64,000 bases of DNA from assembly GCF_015159595.1 (NCBI RefSeq), contig NZ_CP063304.1, forward strand, positions 2,418,001-2,482,000, read 5' to 3'. The translations under genes and the position numbers were made by a program. The stretch's first letter is position 1. Each line of letters starts with the position of its first letter. The notes under the pieces are model-generated. The model worked only from the letters and a program-made list of their open reading frames with translations. It was not told the origin of the DNA and made no database searches. Source of the DNA: Blautia liquoris. Lineage in GTDB: Bacteria; Bacillota; Clostridia; Lachnospirales; Lachnospiraceae. Positions 55,521-64,000 of the stretch are shown here, piece after piece.

Positions 55521-57272
55521 ATGGCACGCATAAGAAAATCCAGTTTAAGTGAAAGAACAGCCGCATTAAAAAAAGTCGTATGGTATATCGCTCTCTATAT
55601 TCGTCTTTCTAAAGATGATGGTAATGATGAAAGTTTAAGTGTTACCAACCAGAAAAAAATATTAATGGAGTTTTTAGAGAAGTTTTTTCCAGAAGAGTAT
55701 GTAATCGTTGATGTTTATGTTGATGACGGATTGACCGGAACAGACTATGAACGACCTGACTTTCAACGAATGATACATGATGTGGAAGTGGGGAAAGTCA
55801 ACTGTATTGTATGTAAAAATCTCTCCCGTGCTTTTCGTAACTATTCTGACCAGGGCTATTTTTTAGAAAACTTCTTTCCTCTGCATAATACTCGTTTCAT
55901 CACGCTTGGCGATCCTAAAATTGACACTTACTTAAATCCAGAAGTTGTAAGTGGAATGGAAGTTCCTATTAATGGATTGATGAATGACCGTTTTGCTTAT
56001 AAGACATCAAGTGACATTAGACGGACATTCGATACCAAAAGGCGTAACGGAGAGTTCATCGGTGCTTTCGCCCCCTATGGATATGAAAAACACCCTGAAG
56101 ATAAAAATGCCTTGATTATCGATGAAGAGGCAGCACAGGTAGTGAGAAACATTTTTCAATGGTTTGTCTATGGAGATGGAAGTACAAAAATTATCATAGA
56201 TGACGATGGCATTGAGCATGAAGTATTAGTAGGGAGTATGAGTAAGGAGGGCATTTCACGAAAACTTAATGAACTTGGTATCCCTAATCCTTCCTTATAT
56301 AAAAAACTAAGAGGGTTTAAGTATAAAAATCCTCATAGCAAAAAAAATGATGGTCTTTGGTCTGGAAGTGCAGTCACAAGAATTTTACAGAACAAGACTT
56401 ATATCGGAACTATGGTACAGGGTAGAGAAAAAGTCATTAGCTATAAGGTGCATGAAATGATAAAAATGCCAGAGGAAGAATGGTATCAAGTGGAAAATAC
56501 TCATGAGGCTATTATTACAGCGGAACTTTTTGAAATGGCACAGGAATTGCAAAAAAGGGATACCCGCACACCGCCGGGAAAAAAAGAAAATTACTTATTT
56601 TCAGGTTTCCTAAGATGTGCAGATTGTGATAAAGCCATGACAAGACGTGCATCAAAAGGACTTGTGTACTATAACTGCTCTACATATAAGAGAAAATCAA
56701 AAGATAAATGTACCAAACACACAATGCGGTTAGATATTTTAGAGAAAGCTGTCTTAATGGCAATTCAAAAACAGATTGAGTTGGCTCATTCATTGGAATC
56801 CATAATTGAGGATATTAACAAAGCCCCTGTTGTCCAAACAAAATCACTTCGCTTGGAACAACTTTTAAAACTCCGTATGGAAGAATATGAAAAGACCAAA
56901 GAGTTGCTTACCGATTTATATGTAGATTGGAAAAGAGGCGAAATTACTCTTGAACAGCATCGGAGAATGAAAAATAAATTTGAACAGCAGGAAGAACAAC
57001 TCGAAAAAGTGATTGAGCATCTGAAAGACGAAATCGGAACAATGGAAAAAGGTGTTTCTACTGATGATCCATATTTCAAGACTTTTTTAGAATGTAAGAA
57101 CATAAAAGAACTGTCACAAGGCATTCTTACAGACCTCGTAGAAGTAATCTATATACACGAGGGTGGAGAAATAACGATACACTTCAAATTTGATGATGAA
57201 TACAAACGTATTGTAGATTTCATTGAAAACAATAAATATACTCTGTCTGTGGTGGAGAATGAAGTAAGCTAA
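55521..57272 (+). CDS. Large serine recombinase (TndX/TnpX-like)
   Basis: The ATG at 55521 follows GGAGG and gives 583 residues. The resolvase domain has the catalytic Ser30 in YIRLSKDDG, then DDGLTGTDYERPDFQRMI and CKNLSRAFRN. The recombinase domain (FAPYGYEKHPEDKNALIIDE, WSGSAVTRILQNKTYIG) and a zinc-ribbon domain (CADCDKAMTRRASKG, YYNCSTYK, then a Cys) follow, with a coiled coil near 440-500. It cuts at a 2-bp core in the att sites to integrate and excise the element. It is the last gene, 38 bases from the right repeat. Confidence 0.93.
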   Translation: MARIRKSSLSERTAALKKVVWYIALYIRLSKDDGNDESLSVTNQKKILMEFLEKFFPEEYVIVDVYVDDGLTGTDYERPDFQRMIHDVEVGKVNCIVCKNLSRAFRNYSDQGYFLENFFPLHNTRFITLGDPKIDTYLNPEVVSGMEVPINGLMNDRFAYKTSSDIRRTFDTKRRNGEFIGAFAPYGYEKHPEDKNALIIDEEAAQVVRNIFQWFVYGDGSTKIIIDDDGIEHEVLVGSMSKEGISRKLNELGIPNPSLYKKLRGFKYKNPHSKKNDGLWSGSAVTRILQNKTYIGTMVQGREKVISYKVHEMIKMPEEEWYQVENTHEAIITAELFEMAQELQKRDTRTPPGKKENYLFSGFLRCADCDKAMTRRASKGLVYYNCSTYKRKSKDKCTKHTMRLDILEKAVLMAIQKQIELAHSLESIIEDINKAPVVQTKSLRLEQLLKLRMEEYEKTKELLTDLYVDWKRGEITLEQHRRMKNKFEQQEEQLEKVIEHLKDEIGTMEKGVSTDDPYFKTFLECKNIKELSQGILTDLVEVIYIHEGGEITIHFKFDDEYKRIVDFIENNKYTLSVVENEVS

Positions 57273-57309
57273 GATAGCTGAAAAATTTCTTCCTTTTTTC
57301 ACAGACAGA

Positions 57310-57334
57310 GTTGAGCATAAATGAGTGGTGCTGT
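57310..57334 (+). other. attR: right terminal inverted repeat of the ICE plus GT core
   Basis: GTTGAGCATAAAT, four bases and GGTGCT (57310-57332) are the inverse of the left end at 13561-13583. The core GT lies at 57333-57334, after which the collagen frame resumes (GTG GGA CCT). Circularised, the ends would read GGTGCT-GT-AGCACC, a near-perfect palindrome around the core. Confidence 0.85.
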
Positions 57335-58463
57335 GGGACCTATTGGACCAACCGGCGCTGATGGAGCCACCGGACCGACGGGACCTACTGGCGCAAGTGC
57401 TTATGAATTAGCCGTTGACAATGGATTCGACGGAACAGAAGATGAATGGCTTGCGAGTCTGCAAGGGGCTACTGGGCCGACCGGACCTACTGGCGCGGAT
57501 GGACCTGTGGGACCTATTGGACCAACCGGCGCTGATGGAGCCACCGGACCGACGGGACCGACTGGTGCAAGTGCTTATGAACTAGCCGTTGACAATGGAT
57601 TCGACGGAACGGAAGATGAATGGCTTGCGAGTCTGCAAGGGGCTACTGGGCCGACCGGACCTACTGGCGCGGATGGACCTGTGGGACCGACTGGCGCGGA
57701 CGGGGCCACCGGTGCGGATGGACCTATCGGACCGACCGGCGCGGATGGACCTATCGGACCGACTGGCGCGGATGGACCTATCGGACCGACTGGCGCGGAT
57801 GGACCAACCGGACCGACTGGCGCGGATGGACCTATCGGACCGACTGGCGCGGATGGACCAACCGGACCGACTGGCGCGGATGGACCTATCGGACCGACCG
57901 GTGCGGATGGACCTATCGGACCGACTGGCGCGGATGGACCAACCGGACCGACTGGCGCGGATGGACCTATCGGACCTACTGGCGCGGATGGACCAACCGG
58001 ACCGACTGGCGCGGATGGTGCTACTGGACCCACTGGACCGACTGGTACAATTATTAACCCAGATATTGCTTTTGCGGCTAATAATCAGAGCGATACAATC
58101 ACAATTAATCTGACTACACCTACAGTTATTTCTTTACCGGATGATCAAACGTTGTCGGGTATTACTGCTAATACAGGAAATACTGAATTTACGGTCACTG
58201 AAGCTGGATTATATCGTATTGGATATCAAGTTAACGTTGTGACTCCAGAGAGTTTTGCAAGTATGATCCTTATAAATGGAGTAACGTATGACCCATCTCT
58301 TGTTGACGTAGGTGGGGATATTAATACGAATTCTTCTGAAGTATTTGCTACGCTTACAGTTGGAGATACCATTTCTCTGGCTGTTTTGGGAGAACCGGGA
58401 ACACTGGATCTTAGCGCAGGTTCCGGTGCAACGCTAACCATACAGCAGATTGGTTTATCATAA
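57333..58463 (+). pseudogene. Collagen-like protein, 3' part with C-terminal globular domain
   Basis: Host sequence from the GT core continues the collagen frame for 376 codons. It has two [20 protein letters not shown] units flanking Gly-Pro-Thr/Gly-Ala-Asp repeats, and then a C-terminal domain ([20 protein letters not shown] to LTIQQIGLS) that resembles the jelly-roll C1q/BclA trimerisation domain. An ATG at 57321, supplied by the ICE, opens the frame with MSGAV, but no ribosome binding site precedes it. With the 5' part the intact protein would be about 682 residues from the TTG start. Now it is probably not expressed. Confidence 0.87.
57648..57694 (+). repeat. 47-bp direct repeat, right copy
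   Basis: This segment is identical to 13445-13491 on the left side of the ICE. It encodes the same Gly-Pro-Thr stretch of the collagen protein. Confidence 0.85.
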
Positions 58464-58491
58464 TCGAAACACAAGTGAACTGATCATTATT

Positions 58492-58526
58492 AAGAAGAAG
58501 GGGTGCCTGGCACTCCTTCTTCTTTT
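58492..58526 (+). terminator. Intrinsic terminator of the collagen-like gene
   Basis: AAGAAGAAGG and CCTTCTTCTT with inner GTGCC/GGCAC form a long stem, followed by a short T run. Confidence 0.85.
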
Positions 58527-58660
58527 AAATCTCTTTATCCAATATCAGTTTCCGGTTCTTTTTTTTCTTTCCTATCATATACTCTTAAGGATGTCAGAAA
58601 TACTATTGCCCTTGTCGCAGTAGTATTGATTCAGAATATTTTCATGGGAGGGAATGATAA

Positions 58661-59101
58661 ATGAAGAAAAAAGTTGCAATTGCAGCAGCATCCGTTTGTG
58701 TGTTTTTTGGCGGAATAGTTGCCGGAGCAGCTGTACAATCGGATTTCTTTACAGATGCACAGCAGACAATATCAGTGGTAAATAAGTTATTTGATAGGGG
58801 CAATCAATACAAAAACGCATCAAATCAATTGCAGGCACAATTGGACCAGAACAAATCAGAAATTGATAGTTTGAAATCTCAAATTCAAAATCTTCAAAAT
58901 GACTTGCAAAACAAAGATGGAGACATTCAGAAGAAAAATGAAGAGCTTCAAAAACTGCAAGCTGACTATGAAGCGAAAAAGCAGGAAGCAATTGATTTAA
59001 AAAATCAACTTGTACAGCTGCAGCAAAGTGATGACCAGAAAGATGCAAAGATGGCTGAGGTTCGAAAATTAGCCGAAGACAGACTTCAGCAGCTCCAGTA
59101 A
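58661..59101 (+). CDS. Membrane-anchored coiled-coil protein
   Basis: This 146-residue protein begins MKKKVAIAAASVCVFFGGIV, a signal anchor, and then consists almost wholly of coiled coil from residue 50 to 146 (SQIQNLQNDLQNKDGDIQ, ELQKLQADYEAKKQEAIDLK). It has no enzymatic motif. GGGAGG precedes the ATG. Its position next to the collagen gene suggests, but does not show, a surface role. Confidence 0.8.
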   Translation: MKKKVAIAAASVCVFFGGIVAGAAVQSDFFTDAQQTISVVNKLFDRGNQYKNASNQLQAQLDQNKSEIDSLKSQIQNLQNDLQNKDGDIQKKNEELQKLQADYEAKKQEAIDLKNQLVQLQQSDDQKDAKMAEVRKLAEDRLQQLQ

Positions 59102-59350
59102 CAAATCATCACCGGTACTACTCCTGTGAAGTGGAATGTATGCTGTAAAGAGTGGAAATGATAACCCACTACTAAAACAGCAGGACGGCGGCTCATTTGC
59201 AGTGAACCCAAGCAATTACATGAGGGGGTAATACACAGCCGCAGGAACAGCGCAGGGAGAGCAGGCAAAGCCCCTCTCCCCCCACCCCGAAGGGCGCATT
59301 TATATACACATGAATGCGGTATATGCGGTCTTGCAGACAGCGTTTTGTGC
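59102..59350. other. Intergenic region, possible mobile-element relic
   Basis: No gene is supported. The GC-rich segment around 59165-59300 differs in composition from its neighbours and may be left from another element; this is a weak impression. A minus-strand frame of 60 codons has no ribosome binding site. Confidence 0.35.
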
Positions 59351-59812
59351 CTATTGGCACAAATTATTTCCTTGCCACCAAAACATACCTTCTGCTTGAG
59401 CCAACACGCCTAAGATATGGGTTACTTTTTCATTGGGGTTATAAACAGATAAATTCAAATCACCACTACACATTTGAATGAGTGATTTTTCTTTTGGAAG
59501 TAATATCGAAACACAATCATCTTGACTTGTGTAAACAGCTTTCATCATTTTTTCAAGATCTTGGCAAGAGGGGTTTTCTATCAAGCCATCTTTATATACT
59601 GAAAATTCAAAATAACAAAGTGATTTTAGAATTATGTGGATAAACGAATTAGCAATCTGCTTAACTTTATCTCCACATAAATAATACTGTTCAACTGCAT
59701 TAAAAAATTGAATATTGTCATATTCGGTTACTCGTTGCGGAAGAAAATCTATTACATAGCATGGCTTCATTAGTAATTCTTCAACCATAATATTCATTTC
59801 AGATTGCGTCAT
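59351..59812 (-). CDS. Conserved hypothetical protein, 153 residues
   Basis: The protein begins MTQSEMNIMVEELLMKPCYV IDFLPQRV and has a conserved-looking C-terminal block (SLIQMCSGDLNLSVYNPNEK, VLAQAEGMFWWQ). It has no signal peptide or membrane helix. A ribosome binding site (GGGAGAA) is present. I recall similar hypothetical proteins in Lachnospiraceae but no function. Confidence 0.68.
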   Translation of the reverse strand: MTQSEMNIMVEELLMKPCYVIDFLPQRVTEYDNIQFFNAVEQYYLCGDKVKQIANSFIHIILKSLCYFEFSVYKDGLIENPSCQDLEKMMKAVYTSQDDCVSILLPKEKSLIQMCSGDLNLSVYNPNEKVTHILGVLAQAEGMFWWQGNNLCQ

Positions 59813-59904
59813 GTTTTTATTCTCCCTGTTCCAGTCATAGCCTTATTGTAACACCCTATTATCCTGTTTTCAAGCAAAATTGAAAGGAGAAACGCCATAG
59901 CAAT

Positions 59905-60076
59905 TTATTTTCCTCTCTTCTTTTGCACAAAGAATATTACAGCTAGGACTGCTGCAAGGACTGCCGCAGACAATATAATTATCTGTAACCTGGAAAGTCC
60001 GGTTGTTGTATTGTCTTTTACCTTTGGCTTTTCCCATCCTGCATACAGGGTTATGTTTCCTTTGACTTTATCTTTC
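59905..60076 (-). pseudogene. Surface protein remnant, C-terminal part (split by the IS element)
   Basis: Read on the minus strand, this continues the InlB-repeat frame: KDKVKGNITLYAGWEKPK, then a membrane helix (LQIIILSAAVLAAVLAVIFF) and the tail VQKKRGK followed by stop. KVKGNITLYAGW is the usual end of an InlB-type B repeat. No LPXTG motif is seen before the helix. Confidence 0.85.
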
Positions 60077-60219
60077 GTGACCTACTCCCACCACTTAAAT
60101 CTCATGATTTTGAAGTGAGGGCTTCCTGTTCAATAGCCCCAACGGGCTAAGTATCTGCAGGCTATCCCCGTGTGCCCCACGGTTTTTGCCCGGTTACGGG
60201 CTTTTTTTCGGTGAAGTTA
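60077..60219 (-). ncRNA. TnpB omega RNA (IS605 right-end RNA, HEARO-like)
   Basis: The stretch between the tnpB stop and the right end contains GC-rich stems (AGCCCGTAACCGGGC; TAGCCCGTTGGGGCTA) and ends with the right-end hairpin and GTAGGTCAC, the pattern of HEARO/omega RNAs. Its 3' extension into the flank would be the guide (GAAAGATAAAGTCAAAGG). Confidence 0.75.
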
Positions 60220-61311
60220 TGCACATAATATTTTTCTTCCCTCTTCACGAATATTGATTGCCGCGTTGACATCCCTGTCCATCCGGTTTCCACAACGGCA
60301 CTCATAAATCCGCTCCGATAATTTTAGTTCTTTTTTTACTGCTCCACATTTACAGCATGTCTTACTTGATGGATAGAACCTATCTATTCTCACCAGCCTC
60401 TTTCCCTGATCCATCAGCTTGTATTCCAGCATTCCCAGAAACATTCCATATCCATTATCCATAACACTCTTCCCAAAGTGCAGACTCCGGCTCATGGTTT
60501 TCATGTTCAGATCTTCTACGCACACTGCATCATAACTGTCCGCCAATTTTCTGCTCAGCTTATGCTGAAAATCTTTTCTCTGATTTTTTACCTTTTCGTG
60601 ACAGACAGCCACTTTTCGTCTCTGCTTTTCGTGATTTCTGCTTCCTTTTACACAGTGAGACAACTTTCTCTGCTCTTTGCACAATTTCTTTTCTGACTTC
60701 CGGTAATACATCGGGTACTCTGCCCGGCTTCCGTCTGAAAACACCGCCATACCGCTCATGGCAAAGTCCATTCCCAACATCTTTTCTACCGCCTCTTTCT
60801 CCTCACTTATTTGGCTCTCATAGGTATAGAGAAGACTGGCATAATATTTTCCGGACGGTTCCTGAGTGACCGTCACCGATTTCAATTGATATTCTTTCGG
60901 TATCTGTCGGTGCTGTACCAGTTTTACATGAGACATTTTCGGAAGCTTCAGCTTTCCTTCTTCCAGTTTGATATTTCCATTTACTACATTCGTCGTATAA
61001 CTTGCACGGCTTCTGTGTTTTGATTTGAACTTTGGAAAACCACTCTGCGGATTTCTAAAAAAGTTCTGATATGCCCTTTCCAGATGAAGCTGCACATTGG
61101 CTAGTGCCAGTGAATCCACCTCTTTCAGCCACGGATACTGTTTTTTATAAAAAGCCGGCGTATTCTTCAACCGCTTTTTACTTTTTTGATATTCTTTCAT
61201 CTTATCTTCCAACATCACGTTGTATAGAAACCGGCAGCATCCAAAGGTTCTTGCAAACTGTTCTCCCTGCTCTTTATTTGGATAGATACGAAATTTTATG
61301 GCTTTGTTCAT
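60217..61311 (-). CDS. tnpB: TnpB RNA-guided nuclease
   Basis: The 364-residue protein begins MNKAIKFRIYPNKEQGEQFA, the TnpB start. The RuvC residues are present: Asp182 (GMDFAMSG), Glu266 (VCVEDLNMK) and Asp347 (DRDVNAAINI). The zinc finger is CKCG ... ECRCG (Cys320, 322, 338, 340). All parts are intact. TnpB uses the omega RNA to cut DNA next to the target motif, which maintains the element after excision. The gene follows tnpA on the minus strand. Confidence 0.92.
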   Translation of the reverse strand: MNKAIKFRIYPNKEQGEQFARTFGCCRFLYNVMLEDKMKEYQKSKKRLKNTPAFYKKQYPWLKEVDSLALANVQLHLERAYQNFFRNPQSGFPKFKSKHRSRASYTTNVVNGNIKLEEGKLKLPKMSHVKLVQHRQIPKEYQLKSVTVTQEPSGKYYASLLYTYESQISEEKEAVEKMLGMDFAMSGMAVFSDGSRAEYPMYYRKSEKKLCKEQRKLSHCVKGSRNHEKQRRKVAVCHEKVKNQRKDFQHKLSRKLADSYDAVCVEDLNMKTMSRSLHFGKSVMDNGYGMFLGMLEYKLMDQGKRLVRIDRFYPSSKTCCKCGAVKKELKLSERIYECRCGNRMDRDVNAAINIREEGRKILCA

Positions 61312-61721
61312 GCTTTTTCACCCTGACTTTCAATATAAGCCCGTATGGTTTCGATTGGTGCTCCTCCTGCACTGAGCAGACAAAAACTCTGGCTCCAGAA
61401 TGCTTCTTTCCAAAGTTTCTCTCGAATCTGTGGATATTCTTTCTTAATTAACCGACTGCTTGCACTCTTATAGGCATTGATAAATTTGCTGAGTTCGCTT
61501 TTCGGCTGAGCCCGGAACATCACATGAACATGATCTCTGTCATGATTCCATTCTTCCAAGGTAATTCCATACTTGGGTGCAATATAAGAAAAAATCTCCT
61601 CCGCCCTTTTAGAACTATCATCATCAATCACTTTTCTCCTGTATTTTACGACCATAATCAGATGGTAATACAGGAGGAATACTGAATGTGCATTATTGTC
61701 CAATTTATTCACATTGATCAT
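61308..61721 (-). CDS. tnpA: TnpA HUH/Y1 single-strand transposase
   Basis: The 137-residue reading from the ATG at 61721 is preferred: it begins INVNKLDNNAHSVFLLYYHL and lies downstream of the promoter TTGTTC-17-TATGCT (61776-61748). The HUH motif is HVHVMF and the catalytic Tyr is in IRAYIESQ. It cuts and joins single strands at the hairpins. The frame extends to an ATG at 61751, inside the promoter. The enzyme looks intact. Confidence 0.9.
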   Translation of the reverse strand: MINVNKLDNNAHSVFLLYYHLIMVVKYRRKVIDDDSSKRAEEIFSYIAPKYGITLEEWNHDRDHVHVMFRAQPKSELSKFINAYKSASSRLIKKEYPQIREKLWKEAFWSQSFCLLSAGGAPIETIRAYIESQGEKA

Positions 61722-61747
61722 CTCTTTTCTCTTATCGACTGATGATA

Positions 61748-61776
61748 GCATAACACATTTTTGTCATAAGAACAAG
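61748..61776 (-). promoter_or_regulatory. Promoter of the IS605 tnpA gene
   Basis: On the minus strand TTGTTC (61776-61771) and TATGCT (61753-61748) are spaced by 17 bases. It favours the ATG at 61721 as start. Confidence 0.55.
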
Positions 61777-61932
61777 TGTTCTCTCCATGTTTTAGAAAAA
61801 GTTTTGGAGGATACAGTGCAAAAAGCAACGATCCCTATACTGGTCGCTGTATATAATCTTTTCCAAAGATTTGGACATTATGGCAATTCATCCCGCCCCC
61901 TGAAGAGGAAGGGGAATTCTTGCTAATTTATG

Positions 61933-62530
61933 TTAAAATTCCATTTTCTGGTGGTATCTATGTCATGATACCAACCCTTGAATTCATATCCTTCGCGTGT
62001 TGGCTGCTCAGGTTCCTGTATCATTTCACCGTACACAACGGTCTGCTCCGGAACTTCAGTGCCACCATTTGACATAAATTGCACCCTGCATTCCGTAGAG
62101 ATGACAACGCGCAGCTCCTCTGTATTAGACTGAAAGTGATCTTTTCCATCCGCTGTGGAGACGAGATAATCTTCATTCGTAATCGTCGAGGTTCCTTCTT
62201 CTCCAATCACTTTTAACTGAAAACTTCCTACTTTTACCTTCTTCTCCCACTCTTTCCCGCCGGATGAGGACAGATAGTTCATATAAATCCGCTGTTTATT
62301 GTCACGCATCCCAACTTCACTACTCCTTATTCCGTCTTCCAGATTAAGGCTATCCGGCACTAGTTCAAAGAATTCTGTATCATACTGAATCTCATTTTGC
62401 ATAGCATACATCGTGGTATCGTCACCTTCGGTCTGTTCCAATGTGAATACAACCGTAATGGTATCCCCGATATTTACTTGAATGGTATCATTTCCATCTG
62501 CATCCAGTTTAAAGATAGTATAATTGATTT
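61933..62530 (-). pseudogene. Surface protein remnant with InlB B-repeat, N-terminal part
   Basis: The frame covers about 199 codons in total. It starts without a start codon (QENVKKINYTIFKLDADGND) just after a TGA at about 62555, so the original N-terminus is gone. It then reads through a beta-rich domain (TITVVFTLEQTEGDDTTMYA) and the start of an InlB-type repeat (VQFMSNGGTEVPEQTVVYGE, then YEFKGWYHDID). It stops artificially 3 codons into the IS. The rest is at 59905-60076. It resembles the DUF-like modules of bacterial surface proteins. Confidence 0.8.
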
Positions 62531-62587
62531 TCTTGACGTTTTCTTGGAAAAATGGTCATATAATGTCAATTAAAATATAAAAAACTA

Positions 62588-62616
62588 TTGAAAATTAGAA
62601 AAAAGTATGTTATAAT
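62588..62616 (+). promoter_or_regulatory. Sigma-A promoter of the NADH oxidase gene
   Basis: TTGAAA (62588-62593) and TATAAT (62611-62616) are separated by exactly 17 bases. The gene's AGGAGG site lies at 62652-62657. Confidence 0.85.
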
Positions 62617-62664
62617 ATTCACAAATCACTACTAAAATAGTATAGAATCTCAGGAGGTATCTAA

Positions 62665-63999
62665 ATGGAAAAGGTTGTAGTTATTGGGGCTAATCATGCC
62701 GGAACAGCAGCGCTGAATACGATTTTGGACCAGTATCCCGACAAAGAAGTAATTGCATTTGACCAGAATTCAAATATTAGTTTCCTTGGTTGTGGTATGG
62801 CACTTTGGATCGGCAAACAAATTTCATCTTCAGATGGGCTTTTCTACTCGGACAAAAAAACTTTGGAAGAAAAGGGTGCAAAGGTCTATATGGAAACAGA
62901 AGTAGACCATGTAGATTTTGATCAAAAGATTATATATGCCACAGATAAAAGCGGTGAAAAATATGAACAGCCTTATGACAAACTGATTCTGGCAACCGGC
63001 TCTCTTCCTGTTGTTCCGCAAATTGAGGGAATTCATCTTGAGAATGTACAGTTAGTAAAATTATTTCAGCATGCCCAGGAAGTAATTGACAAGTTGAAGG
63101 ATGATTCCATCAGACATGTAACTGTAATTGGTGCGGGATATATTGGTGTAGAACTTGCCGAGGCATTTAAGCGAAACGGACGTGAGGTAACCTTAATTGA
63201 TTGTGCAGATACCTGCCTGGGTGGTTATTTTGATCCGGAATTCACAGACAGAATGGCAGCCAGATTAAAAGACAACGGCGTGCATCTTGCCTTCGGTGAA
63301 ACAGTAAAAAAACTAACAGGTGATAAGAAGGTAAGAAAAGTTATCACTGACAAATGTGAATATGATACAGATATGGTAGTTCTTGCAATTGGGTTCTGCC
63401 CTAATAACGAAATTGGAAAAGAACGCCTGGAGTTGTTCCGCAACGGTGCATATCTGGTGAATCGTTCTCAGGAAACCAGTGTGAAAGATGTATATGCAGT
63501 TGGCGATTGTGCAACGGTATACGATAATGCTATTCAGGATACGAATTATATTGCATTGGCCACCAATGCGGTGCGTTCGGGTATCATAGCTGCTCATAAC
63601 GCATGCGGGACAAAACTTGAGACTGTAGGTGTGCAGGGTTCAAACGCGATCAGTATCTGGGGACTGCATATGATTTCAACGGGTATGACCCTTACGAAAG
63701 CCTGCAAGAATGGATATGATGCAGCGGCAACTGACTTTGAAGATTATCAGAAAGCTCTCTTTATTGAGAACGGTAATTATAAAGTAAAGATTCGGATTGT
63801 GTACGACAAGAAGACGAGAATCGTCCTTGGTGCACAGTTATGTTCTGAGTATGATGTTTCAATGGCAATTCATATGTTCTCACTTGCGATCCAGGAACAG
63901 GTTACCATTGATAAATTAAAATTGCTGGATATTTTCTTCCTTCCGCATTTTAATCAGCCGTATAACTATATTACCATGGCAGCATTATCAGCAGATTAA
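62665..63999 (+). CDS. nox: NADH oxidase (FAD/NAD-dependent, H2O-forming type)
   Basis: The 444-residue protein is complete and starts seven bases after AGGAGG. The FAD-binding motif is [14 protein letters not shown] (residues 4-17), the catalytic redox Cys43 lies in [12 protein letters not shown], the NAD-binding motif is [15 protein letters not shown] (near 152), and the second FAD motif is [15 protein letters not shown] (near 275). The dimerisation domain follows. It reduces oxygen to water, a common oxygen-tolerance enzyme in anaerobes; a CoA-disulfide reductase activity of the same fold is the alternative. It is the last gene and ends one base before the window edge. Confidence 0.93.
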   Translation: MEKVVVIGANHAGTAALNTILDQYPDKEVIAFDQNSNISFLGCGMALWIGKQISSSDGLFYSDKKTLEEKGAKVYMETEVDHVDFDQKIIYATDKSGEKYEQPYDKLILATGSLPVVPQIEGIHLENVQLVKLFQHAQEVIDKLKDDSIRHVTVIGAGYIGVELAEAFKRNGREVTLIDCADTCLGGYFDPEFTDRMAARLKDNGVHLAFGETVKKLTGDKKVRKVITDKCEYDTDMVVLAIGFCPNNEIGKERLELFRNGAYLVNRSQETSVKDVYAVGDCATVYDNAIQDTNYIALATNAVRSGIIAAHNACGTKLETVGVQGSNAISIWGLHMISTGMTLTKACKNGYDAAATDFEDYQKALFIENGNYKVKIRIVYDKKTRIVLGAQLCSEYDVSMAIHMFSLAIQEQVTIDKLKLLDIFFLPHFNQPYNYITMAALSAD

Positions 64000-64000
64000 A

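Larger units (their letters stand above)
13561..57334 (+). mobile_element. Tn1549/CTn-like integrative conjugative element with arsenic resistance cargo
   Basis: The element is about 43.8 kb. It is bounded by inverted terminal repeats and a duplicated GT dinucleotide within a collagen gene that becomes continuous when the element is removed. It carries its own partition, replication, type IV secretion, relaxase, regulation and recombinase genes. The backbone order (ParA, ParB, RepA-like, PcfB, VirD4, Maff2, TrbL, PrgI, VirB4, NlpC/P60, TopB, TTRAP, helicase, MobC, relaxase) is that of Tn1549-type elements. The integrase is a large serine recombinase rather than a tyrosine integrase. Cargo is an ars operon. 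Several backbone genes are damaged, as listed separately. Confidence 0.92.
60077..61932 (-). mobile_element. IS200/IS605-type insertion sequence
   Basis: This 1856-base element carries tnpA and tnpB on the minus strand, overlapping by 4 bases. Both ends have subterminal hairpins: the left at 61885-61925 (AATTCCCC ... GGGG ... GAATT), the right at 60091-60120 (CACTT ... AAGTG). No target duplication is present, as usual. Removing it restores the InlB frame (WNF, then KKDKVKGN). The left flank reads TTTTAA on the minus strand. The boundaries could shift by one base. Confidence 0.88.

Noticed and set aside
13561-57332. A tRNA-gene insertion site for the ICE
   Set aside because: No tRNA gene is found at either junction; both flanks belong to one collagen-like gene.
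57321-58113. Repeats of the collagen gene as a possible CRISPR array
   Set aside because: The units are coding triplets of variable length with no spacers, and they remain in one reading frame.
59086-59268. 60-codon minus-strand frame
   Set aside because: It overlaps the coiled-coil gene end and has no start signal; similar spurious frames are common in such relic sequences.

Overview
The window looks like chromosome from a spore-forming gut Clostridia, most likely Lachnospiraceae. The evidence is moderate to low GC, strong AGGAGG-type ribosome binding sites, Cna-B/DUF11-type surface proteins, a Csp-like S8 protease, collagen-like (Gly-Pro-Thr) proteins and a Tn1549-like mobile element. No rRNA or tRNA genes were seen. 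The genus cannot be fixed from sequence reading alone.

Left flank (1-13560). Two large secreted surface proteins on the minus strand share an N-terminal module; the first runs off the window. They are followed by an MgtC-family membrane protein, an S8 protease with Gly at the nucleophile position, and an AgrC/AgrA-like kinase-regulator pair. Next comes the 5' part of a collagen-like gene, preceded by a candidate mother-cell (SigK-type) promoter.

Integrated element (13561-57332, about 43.8 kb). An integrative conjugative element (ICE) of the Tn1549/CTn type sits in frame inside the collagen gene. Its ends are imperfect 23-bp inverted repeats (19/23 identical) next to a repeated GT dinucleotide, and a large serine recombinase lies at the right end. 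From left to right it carries parA/parB, a replication initiator, PcfB, VirD4, Maff2, TrbL, remnants of PrgI and VirB4, coiled-coil and methylase genes, NlpC/P60, topoisomerase III, an ArdC/YodL protein, TTRAP, a giant methylase-helicase, MobC, repressor cassettes, relaxase, an arsenic operon (arsR-acr3-small repeat ORF-arsD-arsA-arsC), a sigma factor, and the recombinase. Four lesions or insertions suggest decay. An MT-A70 methylase has a stop codon at its DPPW tryptophan. A deletion fuses prgI to virB4. One group II intron interrupts the helicase; its removal restores the frame. A class-C-type group II intron lies antisense, just upstream of the relaxase. The element may be excisable, but it is probably impaired for self-transfer.

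Right flank (57333-64000). The 3' part of the collagen gene, with a C-terminal BclA/C1q-like domain, is followed by a coiled-coil secreted protein and a conserved hypothetical gene. A surface-protein remnant with an InlB-type repeat is split by an intact IS200/IS605 element (TnpA, TnpB, omega RNA). The last gene is a complete NADH oxidase with a clear sigma-A promoter.

The strongest observations are the exact reconstruction of four interrupted genes (collagen, helicase, MT-A70, InlB-type protein), the recombinase core inference, the TnpB guide that points at its own host gene, the tandem-repeat micro-ORF inside the arsenic operon, and a hairpin that hides the ribosome binding site of the ICE sigma factor. 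All family names come from reading motifs by eye; no database search was run.
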